DNA of 64,000 nt from Neisseriaceae bacterium (GTDB lineage Bacteria; Pseudomonadota; Gammaproteobacteria; Burkholderiales; Chromobacteriaceae), in assembly GCA_027489245.1 (NCBI GenBank), contig JAIYAC010000007.1, forward strand, positions 1 to 64,000. The letters are read 5' to 3'. A model generated the notes under the pieces. The model did not search any database. It saw only the letters and a list, made by a program, of their open reading frames with translations, and had not been told where the DNA came from. Numbering within the stretch: the first letter of the stretch is position 1; each line of letters starts with the position of its first letter. The position numbers were made by a program, and so were the translations under genes. Positions 52,362 to 61,758 of the stretch are shown in pieces.

Positions 52362-52943
52362 ATGACAGCCATCCGTCTGGTGGTCGGCCTGGGCAACCCC
52401 GGCGCCGAATACGAAAAAACCCGTCACAACGCCGGCTTCTGGCTGGTGGACGAGCTGGCCTGGCAGCACAAGGCCAGCTTGCGTGCCGAAGGCAAATACT
52501 TTGGCGAGGTAGCCCGCGCGGTACTGCCCGGCGGCGACCTGTGGCTGCTCAAACCCATGACCTACATGAATCTGTCCGGCCAGGCCGTGGGCGCGCTGGC
52601 ACGCTTTTACAAGATTGCCCCGGAAGAAATCCTGGTGGTGCACGACGAGCTGGACCTGCCGCCCGGCGCGGCACGCTTCAAGCAGGGCGGGGGACATGGC
52701 GGCCACAATGGCCTGAAAGACATCATTGCCAAGATCGGCTCGCCCAACTTCTGGCGCCTGCGTATCGGCATTGGCCACCCGGGCGACCGTAACGAAGTAG
52801 CCAACTTCGTGCTGAAAAAAGCCCGCGCGGAAGAACAGCAAGCCATCGACGATGCCATCGCCAAAGCCATGCAGGTCATGCCGCAAGCCATCGCCGGCGA
52901 CATGCCCGCGGCCATGAAAACGCTACACACCGCCGCCAAGTAA
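52362..52943 (+). CDS. pth: Peptidyl-tRNA hydrolase
   Basis: A 193-residue enzyme. [21 protein letters not shown] carries the catalytic His, then [25 protein letters not shown] and [13 protein letters not shown]. It frees tRNA from stalled peptidyl-tRNA. AGGA lies before the ATG at 52362. Confidence 0.95.
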   Translation: MTAIRLVVGLGNPGAEYEKTRHNAGFWLVDELAWQHKASLRAEGKYFGEVARAVLPGGDLWLLKPMTYMNLSGQAVGALARFYKIAPEEILVVHDELDLPPGAARFKQGGGHGGHNGLKDIIAKIGSPNFWRLRIGIGHPGDRNEVANFVLKKARAEEQQAIDDAIAKAMQVMPQAIAGDMPAAMKTLHTAAK

Positions 52944-52953
52944 AGCGCGGCCA

Positions 52954-52965
52954 AGGTTGGCCGCA
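52954..52965 (+). repeat. Uptake-like 12-mer (AGGTTGGCCGCA) between pth and ychF
   Basis: A full consensus copy ten bases after the pth stop. GCGGCC blocks on either side can pair with it to form a small hairpin. Confidence 0.75.
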
Positions 52966-53057
52966 AGCGGCCGAAAACAAAGAACACGGCACCGGGTGAT
53001 ACAATCACGCGGTGTATGCCTGCCCCGGTGGCAGGCCGGATATTTCGAGGAATCACC

Positions 53058-54149
53058 ATGAGTCTGAAATGCGGTATTGTCGGCCTGCCCAACGTAGGCA
53101 AATCCACCCTGTTTAACGCGCTGACCAAAGCCGGTATCGAAGCGGCCAACTACCCGTTCTGCACCATCGAGCCGAACGTGGGTATCGTGGAAGTGCCGGA
53201 CCCGCGCCTGCAGCAGCTGGCCGCCATCATCAACCCGCAGAAAATCCAGCCTGCCATCGTCGAGTTTGTCGACATCGCCGGCCTGGTAGCGGGCGCCTCC
53301 AAAGGCGAAGGCCTGGGTAACAAGTTCCTGGCCAATATCCGCGAAACCGACGCCATCGTGAACGTGGTGCGTTGCTTTGACGACGACAATATCGTGCACG
53401 TGGCCGGTAAAGTCGACCCGATTTCCGATATCGAAACCATCGGCACCGAACTGGCGCTGGCCGACCTGGCCTCGGTAGAAAAAGCCATCGCCCGTGACGG
53501 CAAGAAAGCCAAATCCGGCGATAAAGACGCGCAGAAGCTGGTGGCCGTACTGGAAAAAGTGCTGCCGCACCTGAACGAAGGCAAGCCGCTGCGCAGCTTC
53601 AAGCTGGACGACGAAGACAAAGCGCTGCTGAAGCCGCTGTGCCTGCTCACCATCAAGCCGGCCATGTACGTGGCCAACGTGGCTGAAGACGGCTTCCAGA
53701 ACAACCCGCATCTGGACAAGCTCACCGCCCTGGCCGCCGCCGAAGGCGCCCCGGTGGTGGCACTGTGCGCCGCTATCGAGAGCGAAATTGCCGACCTGGA
53801 CGACGCCGATAAAGCCGAATTCCTGGCTGAAATGGGTCTGGAAGAGCCAGGCCTGGACCGCCTGATCCGCACCGGCTACACCCTGCTGGGCTTGCAAACC
53901 TACTTCACCGCTGGCGTGAAAGAAGTCCGCGCCTGGACCATCCGTGTTGGCGATACCGCGCCGCAAGCTGCCGGCGTGATCCACACCGACTTCGAGCGTG
54001 GCTTCATCCGTGCACAAACCATCGCTTTCAACGACTTCATCACCCTGGGTGGCGAAGCCAAGGCCAAAGAAGCCGGCAAGATGCGTGCAGAAGGCAAAGA
54101 GTACGTGGTGCAAGACGGTGACGTGCTGAACTTCCTGTTCAACGTGTAA
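53058..54149 (+). CDS. ychF: Ribosome-associated P-loop ATPase YchF/OLA1
   Basis: A 363-residue Obg-family protein. P-loop [14 protein letters not shown], switch [24 protein letters not shown], a central coiled coil (about 130-200) and the C-terminal TGS domain ([20 protein letters not shown]). It binds ribosomes and prefers ATP. AGGAA precedes the ATG. Confidence 0.96.
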   Translation: MSLKCGIVGLPNVGKSTLFNALTKAGIEAANYPFCTIEPNVGIVEVPDPRLQQLAAIINPQKIQPAIVEFVDIAGLVAGASKGEGLGNKFLANIRETDAIVNVVRCFDDDNIVHVAGKVDPISDIETIGTELALADLASVEKAIARDGKKAKSGDKDAQKLVAVLEKVLPHLNEGKPLRSFKLDDEDKALLKPLCLLTIKPAMYVANVAEDGFQNNPHLDKLTALAAAEGAPVVALCAAIESEIADLDDADKAEFLAEMGLEEPGLDRLIRTGYTLLGLQTYFTAGVKEVRAWTIRVGDTAPQAAGVIHTDFERGFIRAQTIAFNDFITLGGEAKAKEAGKMRAEGKEYVVQDGDVLNFLFNV

Positions 54150-54166
54150 GCGTTTTACGTGTCATC

Positions 54167-54193
54167 AAAACCGGCCGCTTGGCCGGTTTTTTC
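54167..54193 (+). terminator. Terminator after ychF
   Basis: AAAACCGGCC/GGCCGGTTTT with a GCTT loop, followed by T-run. Confidence 0.9.
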
Positions 54194-54304
54194 ATTTGCT
54201 TATCGGTAATTGTTCCAAGCGAATGCTGGAGTCAAAAAGTCGGGTTTGTTATAGTTCGTTTCATTGTATTGATTGTTAAATCAATAGCCATAAGGAATAA
54301 AATC

Positions 54305-55084
54305 ATGAAAAAGACCCTGCTCGCTCTCTCCCTGATCGGCTTTGCGGCCAACGTTTACGCCGCAGACCTGCTGGATACCGTACAGCAGCGTGGCACGCTG
54401 AAAATCGCACTGGAAGGCACCTACCCGCCATTCAACTTCAAGGATAAAGACCAGAAGCTGACCGGCTTTGAAGTGGAGCTGGGCAATGCGCTGGCGCAAA
54501 AGCTGAAGCTGAAGCCAGAGTTCACCACCGGCGAATGGAGCGGCCTGCTGGCCGGCCTGCAGGGCGGTAAGTTCGATGTGGTGCTGAACCAGGTGTCGAT
54601 TACCGACAAGCGCAAGGAAGTGTTCGACTTCTCGCAGCCGTACACCATTTCCAGCGCGCAGCTGATCGTGCGCAAGGACGAAAAGCGCAGCTTCAAGAGC
54701 CTGGCCGACCTGGCCGGCAAGAAAATGGGCGTGACCCAGGGCAGCAACTACGCCGACATGGTGAAAGCTCAGGGTGGTATCGAGTCCAAGTTCTACCCGT
54801 CTGCCGCGGAAATTTTCCAGGATCTGGCGCTGGGTCGTGTGGATGCGGCCGTGAACGACAGCCTGCTGATTCCGTTCGCGCTGAAAGAAGCCAAGCTGCC
54901 ACTGAAAGCCGGCGCGCCGGTAGGTGGCACCACGCAGATGGGTATCCCGTTTGCCAAGGGTAACCCCAAGTTCAAGGCTGCCATCGATAATGCCCTGAAC
55001 GCGCTGCACAAAGACGGCTCGTTCAAGAAAATTTCGGTGAAGTGGTTCGGTATTGATGTATCGAAAGCACCAGCTGCGCGATAA
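54305..55084 (+). CDS. Cystine/polar amino acid ABC transporter binding protein
   Basis: A 259-residue periplasmic protein with a cleaved signal (FAANVYA/ADLL) and the type-2 binding fold: LKIALEGTYPPFNFKDKDQKLTGFEVELGNALAQ, DVVLNQVSITDKRKEVFDFSQPY and MGVTQGSNYADMVK. Resemblance is to FliY/TcyA-type cystine binders. It is upstream of the matching permease. An AT-rich leader carries a 16-base palindrome, TTGATTGTTAAATCAA, at 54269-54284. One uptake-like repeat falls in the signal sequence (54343). Confidence 0.85.
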   Translation: MKKTLLALSLIGFAANVYAADLLDTVQQRGTLKIALEGTYPPFNFKDKDQKLTGFEVELGNALAQKLKLKPEFTTGEWSGLLAGLQGGKFDVVLNQVSITDKRKEVFDFSQPYTISSAQLIVRKDEKRSFKSLADLAGKKMGVTQGSNYADMVKAQGGIESKFYPSAAEIFQDLALGRVDAAVNDSLLIPFALKEAKLPLKAGAPVGGTTQMGIPFAKGNPKFKAAIDNALNALHKDGSFKKISVKWFGIDVSKAPAAR

Positions 55085-55147
55085 TCCTGCAGCTTGACTA
55101 TCACGCCCCTGCCGTGTGCGGGGGCGTTTGTGTTTTGGAGAGCGTGA

Positions 55148-55807
55148 ATGGAATGGTTGAGTCTGGCGCAAGAGGCGCTACCCGTGCTGCTCAAGGGGGC
55201 CGGGCTAACGGTGTTCTTTGCCCTGAGCGCCATGGTGCTGGGCCTGGTATTGGGCTTTGTGGTGGCCATGGTACGCCTGGCGCATGTGCCGCTGCTGGCA
55301 CCGCTGGTGGCGTTTTACGTGAGCGCCATGCGCGGCACGCCGCTGCTGGTGCAGATTTTTGTCATTTATTACGGTTTGCCGTCGGTGGGCATTGAGTTCG
55401 AGCCAGTTACCGCTGGCGTACTGGCCTTGACACTGAACGTGGCGGCCTACCTGTCGGAAAGCCTGCGCGGCGCCATTGCCGGTGTGGATAAGGGGCAGTG
55501 GGACGCGGCGCAGTCGCTGGGCCTGAACTGGTGGCAGAGCATGCGGCACATCATTGCACCGCAGGGCATCCGCCTGGCGGTGCCCAGCCTGGCCAACAGC
55601 CTCATTTCGCTGATCAAGGATACCTCGCTGGTGTCGGTGATTACCGTGTCCGAGCTGATGATGGCTACCAAAGACATGATCGCGCAGACCTTCCAGCCGC
55701 TGCCGCTATACCTGATGGCCGCGGCGATCTACTGGGTATTGAGCGCCTTGTTCGAACGCGTACAAAAGCGCGTGGAGCAGCATTACGCCAAAGCCTACCA
55801 ACGTTAA
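55148..55807 (+). CDS. Cystine/polar amino acid ABC transporter permease
   Basis: A 219-residue HisM-type permease with five membrane helices. MRGTPLLVQIFVIYYGLPSVGI and the ATPase-contact loop EAAQSLGLNWWQSMRHIIAPQ-like region are seen. It probably forms a homodimer. The ATPase gene that normally follows is absent here; the next gene is a PLP enzyme. Confidence 0.88.
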   Translation: MEWLSLAQEALPVLLKGAGLTVFFALSAMVLGLVLGFVVAMVRLAHVPLLAPLVAFYVSAMRGTPLLVQIFVIYYGLPSVGIEFEPVTAGVLALTLNVAAYLSESLRGAIAGVDKGQWDAAQSLGLNWWQSMRHIIAPQGIRLAVPSLANSLISLIKDTSLVSVITVSELMMATKDMIAQTFQPLPLYLMAAAIYWVLSALFERVQKRVEQHYAKAYQR

Positions 55808-55888
55808 GCCTGTACGCAGCCTGCGCGCACTCTGCTGGCAGGCTGGCAGACACATACCGGCCAGGGTTGGCCGCGAGGGGAACAGACC

Positions 55889-57031
55889 ATGAAATTTGCT
55901 ACCAAGGCCATACACGCCGGGTTTGACTGCCACCAGCATAACCGTGCGCTGATGCCGCCCGTTTACCAGACCTCGGCCTTTGCCCACGATGCGGTCGGCG
56001 AGCAGCTGGATTTTGCCTACGCCCGTACCGGTACGCCTACCCGCGCGGTCCTGGAGGCCAACCTGGCGGCGCTGGAGGAGGCCAAGCACGGCCTGGCCTT
56101 CGCCAGCGGCATGGCCGCGGTGGACGCCGTGCTGCGCGCCACGCTGCAGCCGGGGGACGAGGTGATTGCGGTAGCCGATTTGTACGGCGGCGCCTACCGC
56201 ATTCTCGATAAAGTGATGCAGCCGCTGGGCATCAAGGTGACTTTTGCCGACCTGAGCGATGCGGCCAACCTGCAGGCGGCGATCAGCCCGCAAACCCGCC
56301 TGGTGTGGCTGGAAACCCCCACCAACCCGCTGCTGAACCTGGTGGATGTGGCTGCGCTGTCGGCCATTGCCCACGCGCACGGTGCCGTGGTGGCGGTGGA
56401 CAATACCTTTGCCACGCCCTACCTGCAAAACCCGCTGCTGCAAGGTGCCGACATTGTGGTGCACTCGGCCACCAAGTATCTGGGCGGCCATTCGGATGTG
56501 CTGCTGGGTCTGGTGGCGGTGAACGACGAGGCGCTGTTCAAGGCTATCAAATTCATCCAGAACGCTGCCGGTGCCGTGCCCGGCCCGCAAGACTGCTTCT
56601 TGACCCTGCGCGGTATCAAGACGCTGGCACTGCGCATGGCGCGCCATTGCGATAACGCCGAGCGCGTGGCGGCCTATTTGCAACAGCACCCGGCCATCGA
56701 GAAAGTGTTTTTCCCCGGCCTGGCCGATCACCCCGGCCATGCGTTGGCCAAGCGGCAGATGCGCCGCTTTGGCGGCATCGTCACCGTTTATCTGAAAGAG
56801 GACAGCCGCGAGGCCGCTAGCCGCGTGGCCAGCCGCTTGCAGCTATTCATGCTGGCCGAGTCGCTGGGCGGCGTCGAATCGCTGGTGAACCACAGTTACA
56901 CCATGTCGCATGGTGGCATGCCGCCGGAGCAAAAAGCGGCACTGGGTATCCGCGAGGGGCAGCTGCGCTTGTCTATCGGTATCGAGGATATCGACGACAT
57001 CCTGGCCGACCTGGCGCAGGCACTGGCGTAA
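55889..57031 (+). CDS. Trans-sulfuration enzyme (cystathionine gamma-synthase/lyase family)
   Basis: A 380-residue fold-type I PLP enzyme. YARTGTPTRAVLEANLAALE, the PLP-lysine segment HSATKYLGGHSDVLLG and SLGGVESLVNHSYTMSHGGMP are characteristic of the Cys/Met metabolism family. Gamma-synthase, gamma-lyase and beta-lyase cannot be told apart safely. Its position after cystine-type uptake genes suggests use of cystine or cystathionine as substrate. Confidence 0.88.
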   Translation: MKFATKAIHAGFDCHQHNRALMPPVYQTSAFAHDAVGEQLDFAYARTGTPTRAVLEANLAALEEAKHGLAFASGMAAVDAVLRATLQPGDEVIAVADLYGGAYRILDKVMQPLGIKVTFADLSDAANLQAAISPQTRLVWLETPTNPLLNLVDVAALSAIAHAHGAVVAVDNTFATPYLQNPLLQGADIVVHSATKYLGGHSDVLLGLVAVNDEALFKAIKFIQNAAGAVPGPQDCFLTLRGIKTLALRMARHCDNAERVAAYLQQHPAIEKVFFPGLADHPGHALAKRQMRRFGGIVTVYLKEDSREAASRVASRLQLFMLAESLGGVESLVNHSYTMSHGGMPPEQKAALGIREGQLRLSIGIEDIDDILADLAQALA

Positions 57032-57101
57032 GTAATAACTAATTGGCACAAATGCCGCATTGATTCAATAATGAATAAATATTGAACAAGGCGGCAAGGC
57101 C

Positions 57102-57890
57102 ATGAGGCGTGTCTGGCAAGGTCTGGTATTGGGGGCATGTTGGTTGATGCAGGTGGCGTTTGCTGCCAGCTTGCCTGCCATGGTGGTGGTCACCGAGGAC
57201 GCCAGGCCGCTGCATTATCTCTGGCAAGGCCAGCTACAAGGTGAGGCGCCACCGTTTATTCACCTGCTGCTGCAAGGGGCCAGCCTGCGCTACAGCCAGC
57301 AGGTGTATCCCTGGGCTCGTGCCTACATGATGGCCAGCAGCCTGCCCAATGTCCTGATCTATTCCATGGCGCGTACACCAGAGCGCGAGGCGCAGTTCCA
57401 GTGGGTAGGTAAACTGCTTACCGTGCAGTACGCCATGTATGCGCTGCAGACACGCCAGGATATTCATGCTCGTACGGTCGATGAGCTGCGCCATTATCGG
57501 CTGGGGGTAACGGCCAACGATGTGCGCGCCAACTGGCTACGCGAGCATGGTATTCCGGAGGCTACGCCGGAGAGCCGTACCGGTATGGATGTGGCGCATA
57601 ACGGGCTGAGCAATATGCGCAAGCTGATGCAGGGCAGGGTGGATATGGTGCCGACCTCGGCGGTGGGGCTACGCTCGTTTTGCCTGACTGAAAATGTAGA
57701 CTGTAGCCGTTTTCGCCGTGTCATGGTCCTGCCTTTCAGTGTGGATTTGTATGTAGCCGCTAGCCTGAAAACAACCCCGCCGGTGATGCAGGCCTTGCGT
57801 CAGAGCTACGAACGCTTGGTGCGCAATGGCAGCTATCAGCGGCTCATGTCGCCGTATATCGATAGTGCCAACCTGGCTCTACGGCATTAG
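57102..57890 (+). CDS. Periplasmic solute-binding-like protein, paralogue 1
   Basis: A 262-residue protein with a signal peptide (LMQVAFAASLP). It shows the type-2 binding-protein pattern of the small family with PxxxYPWARA and NVLIYSMARTPERE-Q-FQWVGKL, and a conserved Cys pair (CLTENVDC). It is closely similar in plan to the next gene, so they arose by duplication. No transporter genes adjoin. Such proteins may bind amino acids or act in quinoprotein or c-di-GMP signalling, but function is unknown. Confidence 0.75.
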   Translation: MRRVWQGLVLGACWLMQVAFAASLPAMVVVTEDARPLHYLWQGQLQGEAPPFIHLLLQGASLRYSQQVYPWARAYMMASSLPNVLIYSMARTPEREAQFQWVGKLLTVQYAMYALQTRQDIHARTVDELRHYRLGVTANDVRANWLREHGIPEATPESRTGMDVAHNGLSNMRKLMQGRVDMVPTSAVGLRSFCLTENVDCSRFRRVMVLPFSVDLYVAASLKTTPPVMQALRQSYERLVRNGSYQRLMSPYIDSANLALRH

Positions 57891-57902
57891 AGAAGCGTGT
57901 TC

Positions 57903-58676
57903 ATGCATAAATATAGGCTGCGCCTGTTGGCGATGGGGTGTGTCGTGGGTCTGTGCTGCATGGTACTGCCGGCCCGTGCCGTCAGTTTTCGCGTGGTGAC
58001 CGAAGATGCGCCGCCTTTTACTTATCGGGTGGACGGCGAGCTGGCCGGGCCGGCTTTACCCTTTATCGATAAGCTCATGCAGGCTGCGGCGCTGCCCTAT
58101 ACCCATCATGTCTACCCCTGGGCACGCAGCATGGCGCTCGCCCAGCATGCGCCGAATGTGCTGATTTACGCCTTGGCACGCACACCGGAGCGCGAGGCCA
58201 GTTTTCACTGGATCGGTGAACTGGTGGATATGCACATTTACCTTTATGGCATGGTTGGCCGCAAGCACCTGCAGGTGGAGTCGCTGGCGCAAGCCAGACA
58301 GCTACGCATTGGTGTCATCAATAAAGATGTGCGGCTGGATTGGTTCAAGGCCAATGGTTTTAGCGAGCTGACGCCCAGCTCGGCAGGCGGGCTGGATCTG
58401 TCCGAGAATAACAATGTGAACATGCTCAAACTGCGGCGTGGCATGGTGGATGCCGTACCGGTCAGCCGTCTTGCCCTGCAAACCTATTGCCGCCAGCAAA
58501 AACTGGACTGCGGCCAGTTTCGGCAGCTGTATCCGCTGCCGATGACGATGTCGCTGTACCTTGCCGCCAGTAAAAAGACCCCCCACGAGTACGTCAATAC
58601 CCTGCGTTACCACTACCGCAAGCTGGTACAGGATGGTAGCCACCATCAGGCCTTTGCGCGGCTGGCGGCAGACTAA
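57903..58676 (+). CDS. Periplasmic solute-binding-like protein, paralogue 2
   Basis: A 257-residue protein with a signal peptide (MVLPARAVSF). It shares with paralogue 1 the VVTEDAPP start, VYPWARSMALAQHAPNVLIYALARTPEREASFHWIGEL, a conserved Cys pair (CRQQKLDC) and the C-terminal YRKLVQDGSH. The ATG at 57903 lies 13 bases after the stop of paralogue 1; a GTG at 57897 is also possible. One uptake-like repeat (58252) is read Val-Gly-Arg. Confidence 0.75.
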   Translation: MHKYRLRLLAMGCVVGLCCMVLPARAVSFRVVTEDAPPFTYRVDGELAGPALPFIDKLMQAAALPYTHHVYPWARSMALAQHAPNVLIYALARTPEREASFHWIGELVDMHIYLYGMVGRKHLQVESLAQARQLRIGVINKDVRLDWFKANGFSELTPSSAGGLDLSENNNVNMLKLRRGMVDAVPVSRLALQTYCRQQKLDCGQFRQLYPLPMTMSLYLAASKKTPHEYVNTLRYHYRKLVQDGSHHQAFARLAAD

Positions 58677-58694
58677 ACGGCGGCAGGGGCGGTG

Positions 58695-59423
58695 TCAGTC
58701 TGTGCCTGGCGTGTCGTGCCCCAGATAGTTTTGCACAATCTGCTCGACCTCCCCCTGTGCATTCAGCCGGCTAAAGGCTTGCTGTAGCGCCTGTAGCGCC
58801 ACCTTGGGGTAGTCCCGGTGGCAGGCCAGCCAGGAGTCCGCCTCGCCCAGTGTGGCCACCGCCTTCAGGGGGAAACCCACCAGGCGCGCTTCGTAGCGCG
58901 CCACCACATCGTGTACTGCCCAGTAGTCAGCCTGGCCCAGCTGCAACAAGCGCAGGCCATCATTCACCACATTGGTCGTGCTATACGGCAGCCGTAGTTG
59001 CTGCAGGCGGATTTCTGCCGACGAGCCAGCCAGTACGGTGATGCGGGCATCGGCGGCGGCTTGCGGGCTGGCCAGGCGGGTATTGCCCGCCCAGCCGTAC
59101 AGGCGTAGCTGCCCGGGAAGAATCAGCCCCACCCACTGGTACTGTTTTTCTCGCGCAGGCAGGCGGCTGAGCGGGAACACACAGGCGTTGCGATGCTGGC
59201 TGGCCATGAGCTGGGCGCGCCGCCACGGCAAGGTGCTGATTTCTACCTTCATGCCGGCTAGGCTGGCCGCGCGTTGCACGAGCTCGTCAGCTATGCCGGG
59301 TTTCTGCCCGGCACCATTCCCCATGTGCAGGGGCGGGTACTGCAGGCTGTAGGCTTGCAGCAAGGCTTGGGCTTGGACAGACGGGGTAAACAGCAGCAAG
59401 AGGGGCAGCAGGCGAATCAGCAT
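58695..59423 (-). CDS. Periplasmic solute-binding-like protein, third member
   Basis: A 242-residue protein with a signal peptide (LLLLFTPSVQAQAL) and the same broad type: YPPLHMGNGAGQKPGIADELVQRAASLAGMKVEISTLPWRRAQLMAS, and RLPAREKQYQWVGLILPG. It is more distant than the other two and lies convergent to them. Confidence 0.72.
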   Translation of the reverse strand: MLIRLLPLLLLFTPSVQAQALLQAYSLQYPPLHMGNGAGQKPGIADELVQRAASLAGMKVEISTLPWRRAQLMASQHRNACVFPLSRLPAREKQYQWVGLILPGQLRLYGWAGNTRLASPQAAADARITVLAGSSAEIRLQQLRLPYSTTNVVNDGLRLLQLGQADYWAVHDVVARYEARLVGFPLKAVATLGEADSWLACHRDYPKVALQALQQAFSRLNAQGEVEQIVQNYLGHDTPGTD

Positions 59424-59496
59424 CTACAGCAGGGCCGGTAAAAATAAAAAAGCGCGCAGGCCGGAGCCTGCACGCCCTGATTGTACGCCTGTCGGC

Positions 59497-61758
59497 TTAG
59501 CCTGCCTTGACGCAATCCACGCAGTACACTTTCTGGCCATCTACCAGCGTGGCTACCAGGCCGTGTACGTCGGTTTCAAAGCCGGGCAGCTGGCTATTGA
59601 AGGCCTGCACAAAGCGCAGGTAGTCGACAATGGTCTGGTTGAATACTTCGCCCGGAATCAGCAGCGGGATGCCCGGCGGGTACGGGGTGAGCAGTACGGC
59701 GGTGACACGGCCTTCCAGCGCTTCTACCGGCACGCGTTCGATCTCGCGGTGTGCCATCTTGGCAAACGCGTCGGCCGGGCGCATGGCCGGCTCCATGTCC
59801 GACAGGTAGATCTCGGTGGTGAGGCGGGCAATGTCGTGCTCGCGGTACAGGCTGTGAATCTTCAGACACAGGTCTTTCAGGCCCACGCGCTCGTACTGCG
59901 GGTACTTGGCGACAAATTCCGGCATCACGCGCCACAGCGGCTGGTTCTTGTCGAAGTCGTCCTTGAACTGCTGCAGCAGCGAAATCAGCGTGTTCCAGCG
60001 GCCTTTGGTAATGCCGATGGTAAACATGATGAAGAAGCTGTACAGGCCGGTTTTTTCCACGACCACGCCGTGTTCGGTCAGGTACTTGGTGACGATGGCG
60101 GCCGGGATGCCCAGCTCTTCAAAGCTGCCGTCCAGCGACAGGCCCGGGGTCAGCAGGGTCGCCTTGATCGGGTCCAGCATGTTGAAGCCGTCTTCGATGC
60201 CGGCAAAGCCGTGCCAGCTGTCTTCCGGTTTCAGCGTCCAGTCGATCGGGTCGCAGATGCCGTCATCAGACAGCGCATCCGGGCCCCATACGCTGAACCA
60301 CCAGTCGTCGCCGTATTCTTCGTCTACCTTGCGCATGGCGCGGCGGAAGTCCAGGGCCTCGACCAGCGACTCTTCTACCAGCGCCTGGCCACCTGGCTGT
60401 TCCATCATGGCGGCCGCGACGTCGCAGCTGGCGATAATGGCGTACTGCGGGCTGGTGGAGGTGTGCATCAGGTAGGCTTCGTTGAAGCTCATGGTGTCCA
60501 GCTTGCGGTTCTCCGGGTCCTGCACCAGGATCTGCGAGGCTTGCGAAATGCCGGCCAGCAGCTTGTGGGTGGACTGGGTGGAGAAAATCATCGATTCCTT
60601 GCAGCGCGGGCGGCCTTCGCCGATGGCGTGGAAGTCACCGTAGAAATCGTGGAAGCTGGCGTGCGGCAGCCAGGCTTCGTCAAAGTGCAGGGTATCGACT
60701 TCGCCATCCAGGATGCCCTTGATCTCTTCCACGTTGTACAGAATGCCGTCGTAGGTGGACTGAGTAATGGTAAGGATGCGCGGCTTGGCGTTCGGGTTTT
60801 TCGCCAGAGCTTCGCGGGCGAAAGGGTTGGCCGCAATCTTGGCGCGGATGCTGTCCAGCGAGAATTCGCTTTTCGGAATCGGGCCGATGATGCCGTAGTG
60901 GTTGCGCGTGGGCATCAGGAACACCGGAATGGCCCCGGTCATCATGATGGCGTGCAGGTTGGATTTGTGGCAGTTGCGGTCTACCAGCACGATGTCGCCG
61001 GCGGCCACGGTGCTGTGCCACACGATCTTGTTACTGGTGGAGGTGCCGTTGGTGACGAAGAACAGGTGGTCACTGCTGAAAATACGCGCGGCGTTGCGCT
61101 CGGACGCGGCCACCGGGCCGGTGTGGTCCAGCAGCTGGCCCAGCTCGTCTACCGCGTTGCACACGTCGGCGCGCAGCATGTTTTCGCCAAAGAACTGGTG
61201 GAACATCTGGCCTACCGGGCTTTTCAGGAAGGCCACGCCGCCGGAGTGGCCAGGGCAGTGCCAGCTGTAAGAGCCATCGTAGGCGTAGTTCACCAGCGCA
61301 CGGAAGAACGGCGGTGCCAGGCTGTCCAGGTAGGATTTGGCTTCGCGGATGATGTGGCGCGCCACGAACTCCGGCGTGTCTTCGTGCATGTGGATGAAGC
61401 CATGCAGCTCGCGCAGGATATCGTTCGGGATGTGGCGCGCGGTGCGGGTTTCGCCGTACAGGTACACCGGGATATCCGGGTTGCGGCGGCGGATTTCTGC
61501 GACAAAGCCGTACAGGCCGCCCAGCGCGGTTTCGGCCGAGTCGTCGGTGTGGAATTCCTCGTCATCGATGGACAGGATGAAGCCGGCGGCGCGGCTTTGC
61601 TGCTGTGCAAACGAGGTCAGGTCGCCATAGCTGGTGTAGCCAATGACGCCCATGCCCTCGGCTTCGATGGCGGCGGCCAGTTCACGAATACCGGAACCAC
61701 TGGTGTTCTCGGAGCGGAAGTCCTCGTCGATGATGACGATGGGAAAGTGAAAACGCAT
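59497..61758 (-). CDS. Lysine/arginine decarboxylase (Orn/Lys/Arg class III PLP enzyme)
   Basis: A 753-residue decarboxylase. The N-terminal wing domain (about 1-130) is followed by the PLP domain, whose cofactor lysine lies in STQSTHKLLAGISQASQ, and by the conserved WHCPGHSGG and HFDEAWLPHASFH. Sequence in the active-site region resembles the LdcA-type lysine decarboxylase of Pseudomonas more than AdiA; the substrate remains uncertain. It would produce cadaverine or agmatine and raise pH. It has an unusually long upstream leader. One uptake-like repeat lies at 60824. Confidence 0.88.
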   Translation of the reverse strand: MRFHFPIVIIDEDFRSENTSGSGIRELAAAIEAEGMGVIGYTSYGDLTSFAQQQSRAAGFILSIDDEEFHTDDSAETALGGLYGFVAEIRRRNPDIPVYLYGETRTARHIPNDILRELHGFIHMHEDTPEFVARHIIREAKSYLDSLAPPFFRALVNYAYDGSYSWHCPGHSGGVAFLKSPVGQMFHQFFGENMLRADVCNAVDELGQLLDHTGPVAASERNAARIFSSDHLFFVTNGTSTSNKIVWHSTVAAGDIVLVDRNCHKSNLHAIMMTGAIPVFLMPTRNHYGIIGPIPKSEFSLDSIRAKIAANPFAREALAKNPNAKPRILTITQSTYDGILYNVEEIKGILDGEVDTLHFDEAWLPHASFHDFYGDFHAIGEGRPRCKESMIFSTQSTHKLLAGISQASQILVQDPENRKLDTMSFNEAYLMHTSTSPQYAIIASCDVAAAMMEQPGGQALVEESLVEALDFRRAMRKVDEEYGDDWWFSVWGPDALSDDGICDPIDWTLKPEDSWHGFAGIEDGFNMLDPIKATLLTPGLSLDGSFEELGIPAAIVTKYLTEHGVVVEKTGLYSFFIMFTIGITKGRWNTLISLLQQFKDDFDKNQPLWRVMPEFVAKYPQYERVGLKDLCLKIHSLYREHDIARLTTEIYLSDMEPAMRPADAFAKMAHREIERVPVEALEGRVTAVLLTPYPPGIPLLIPGEVFNQTIVDYLRFVQAFNSQLPGFETDVHGLVATLVDGQKVYCVDCVKAG

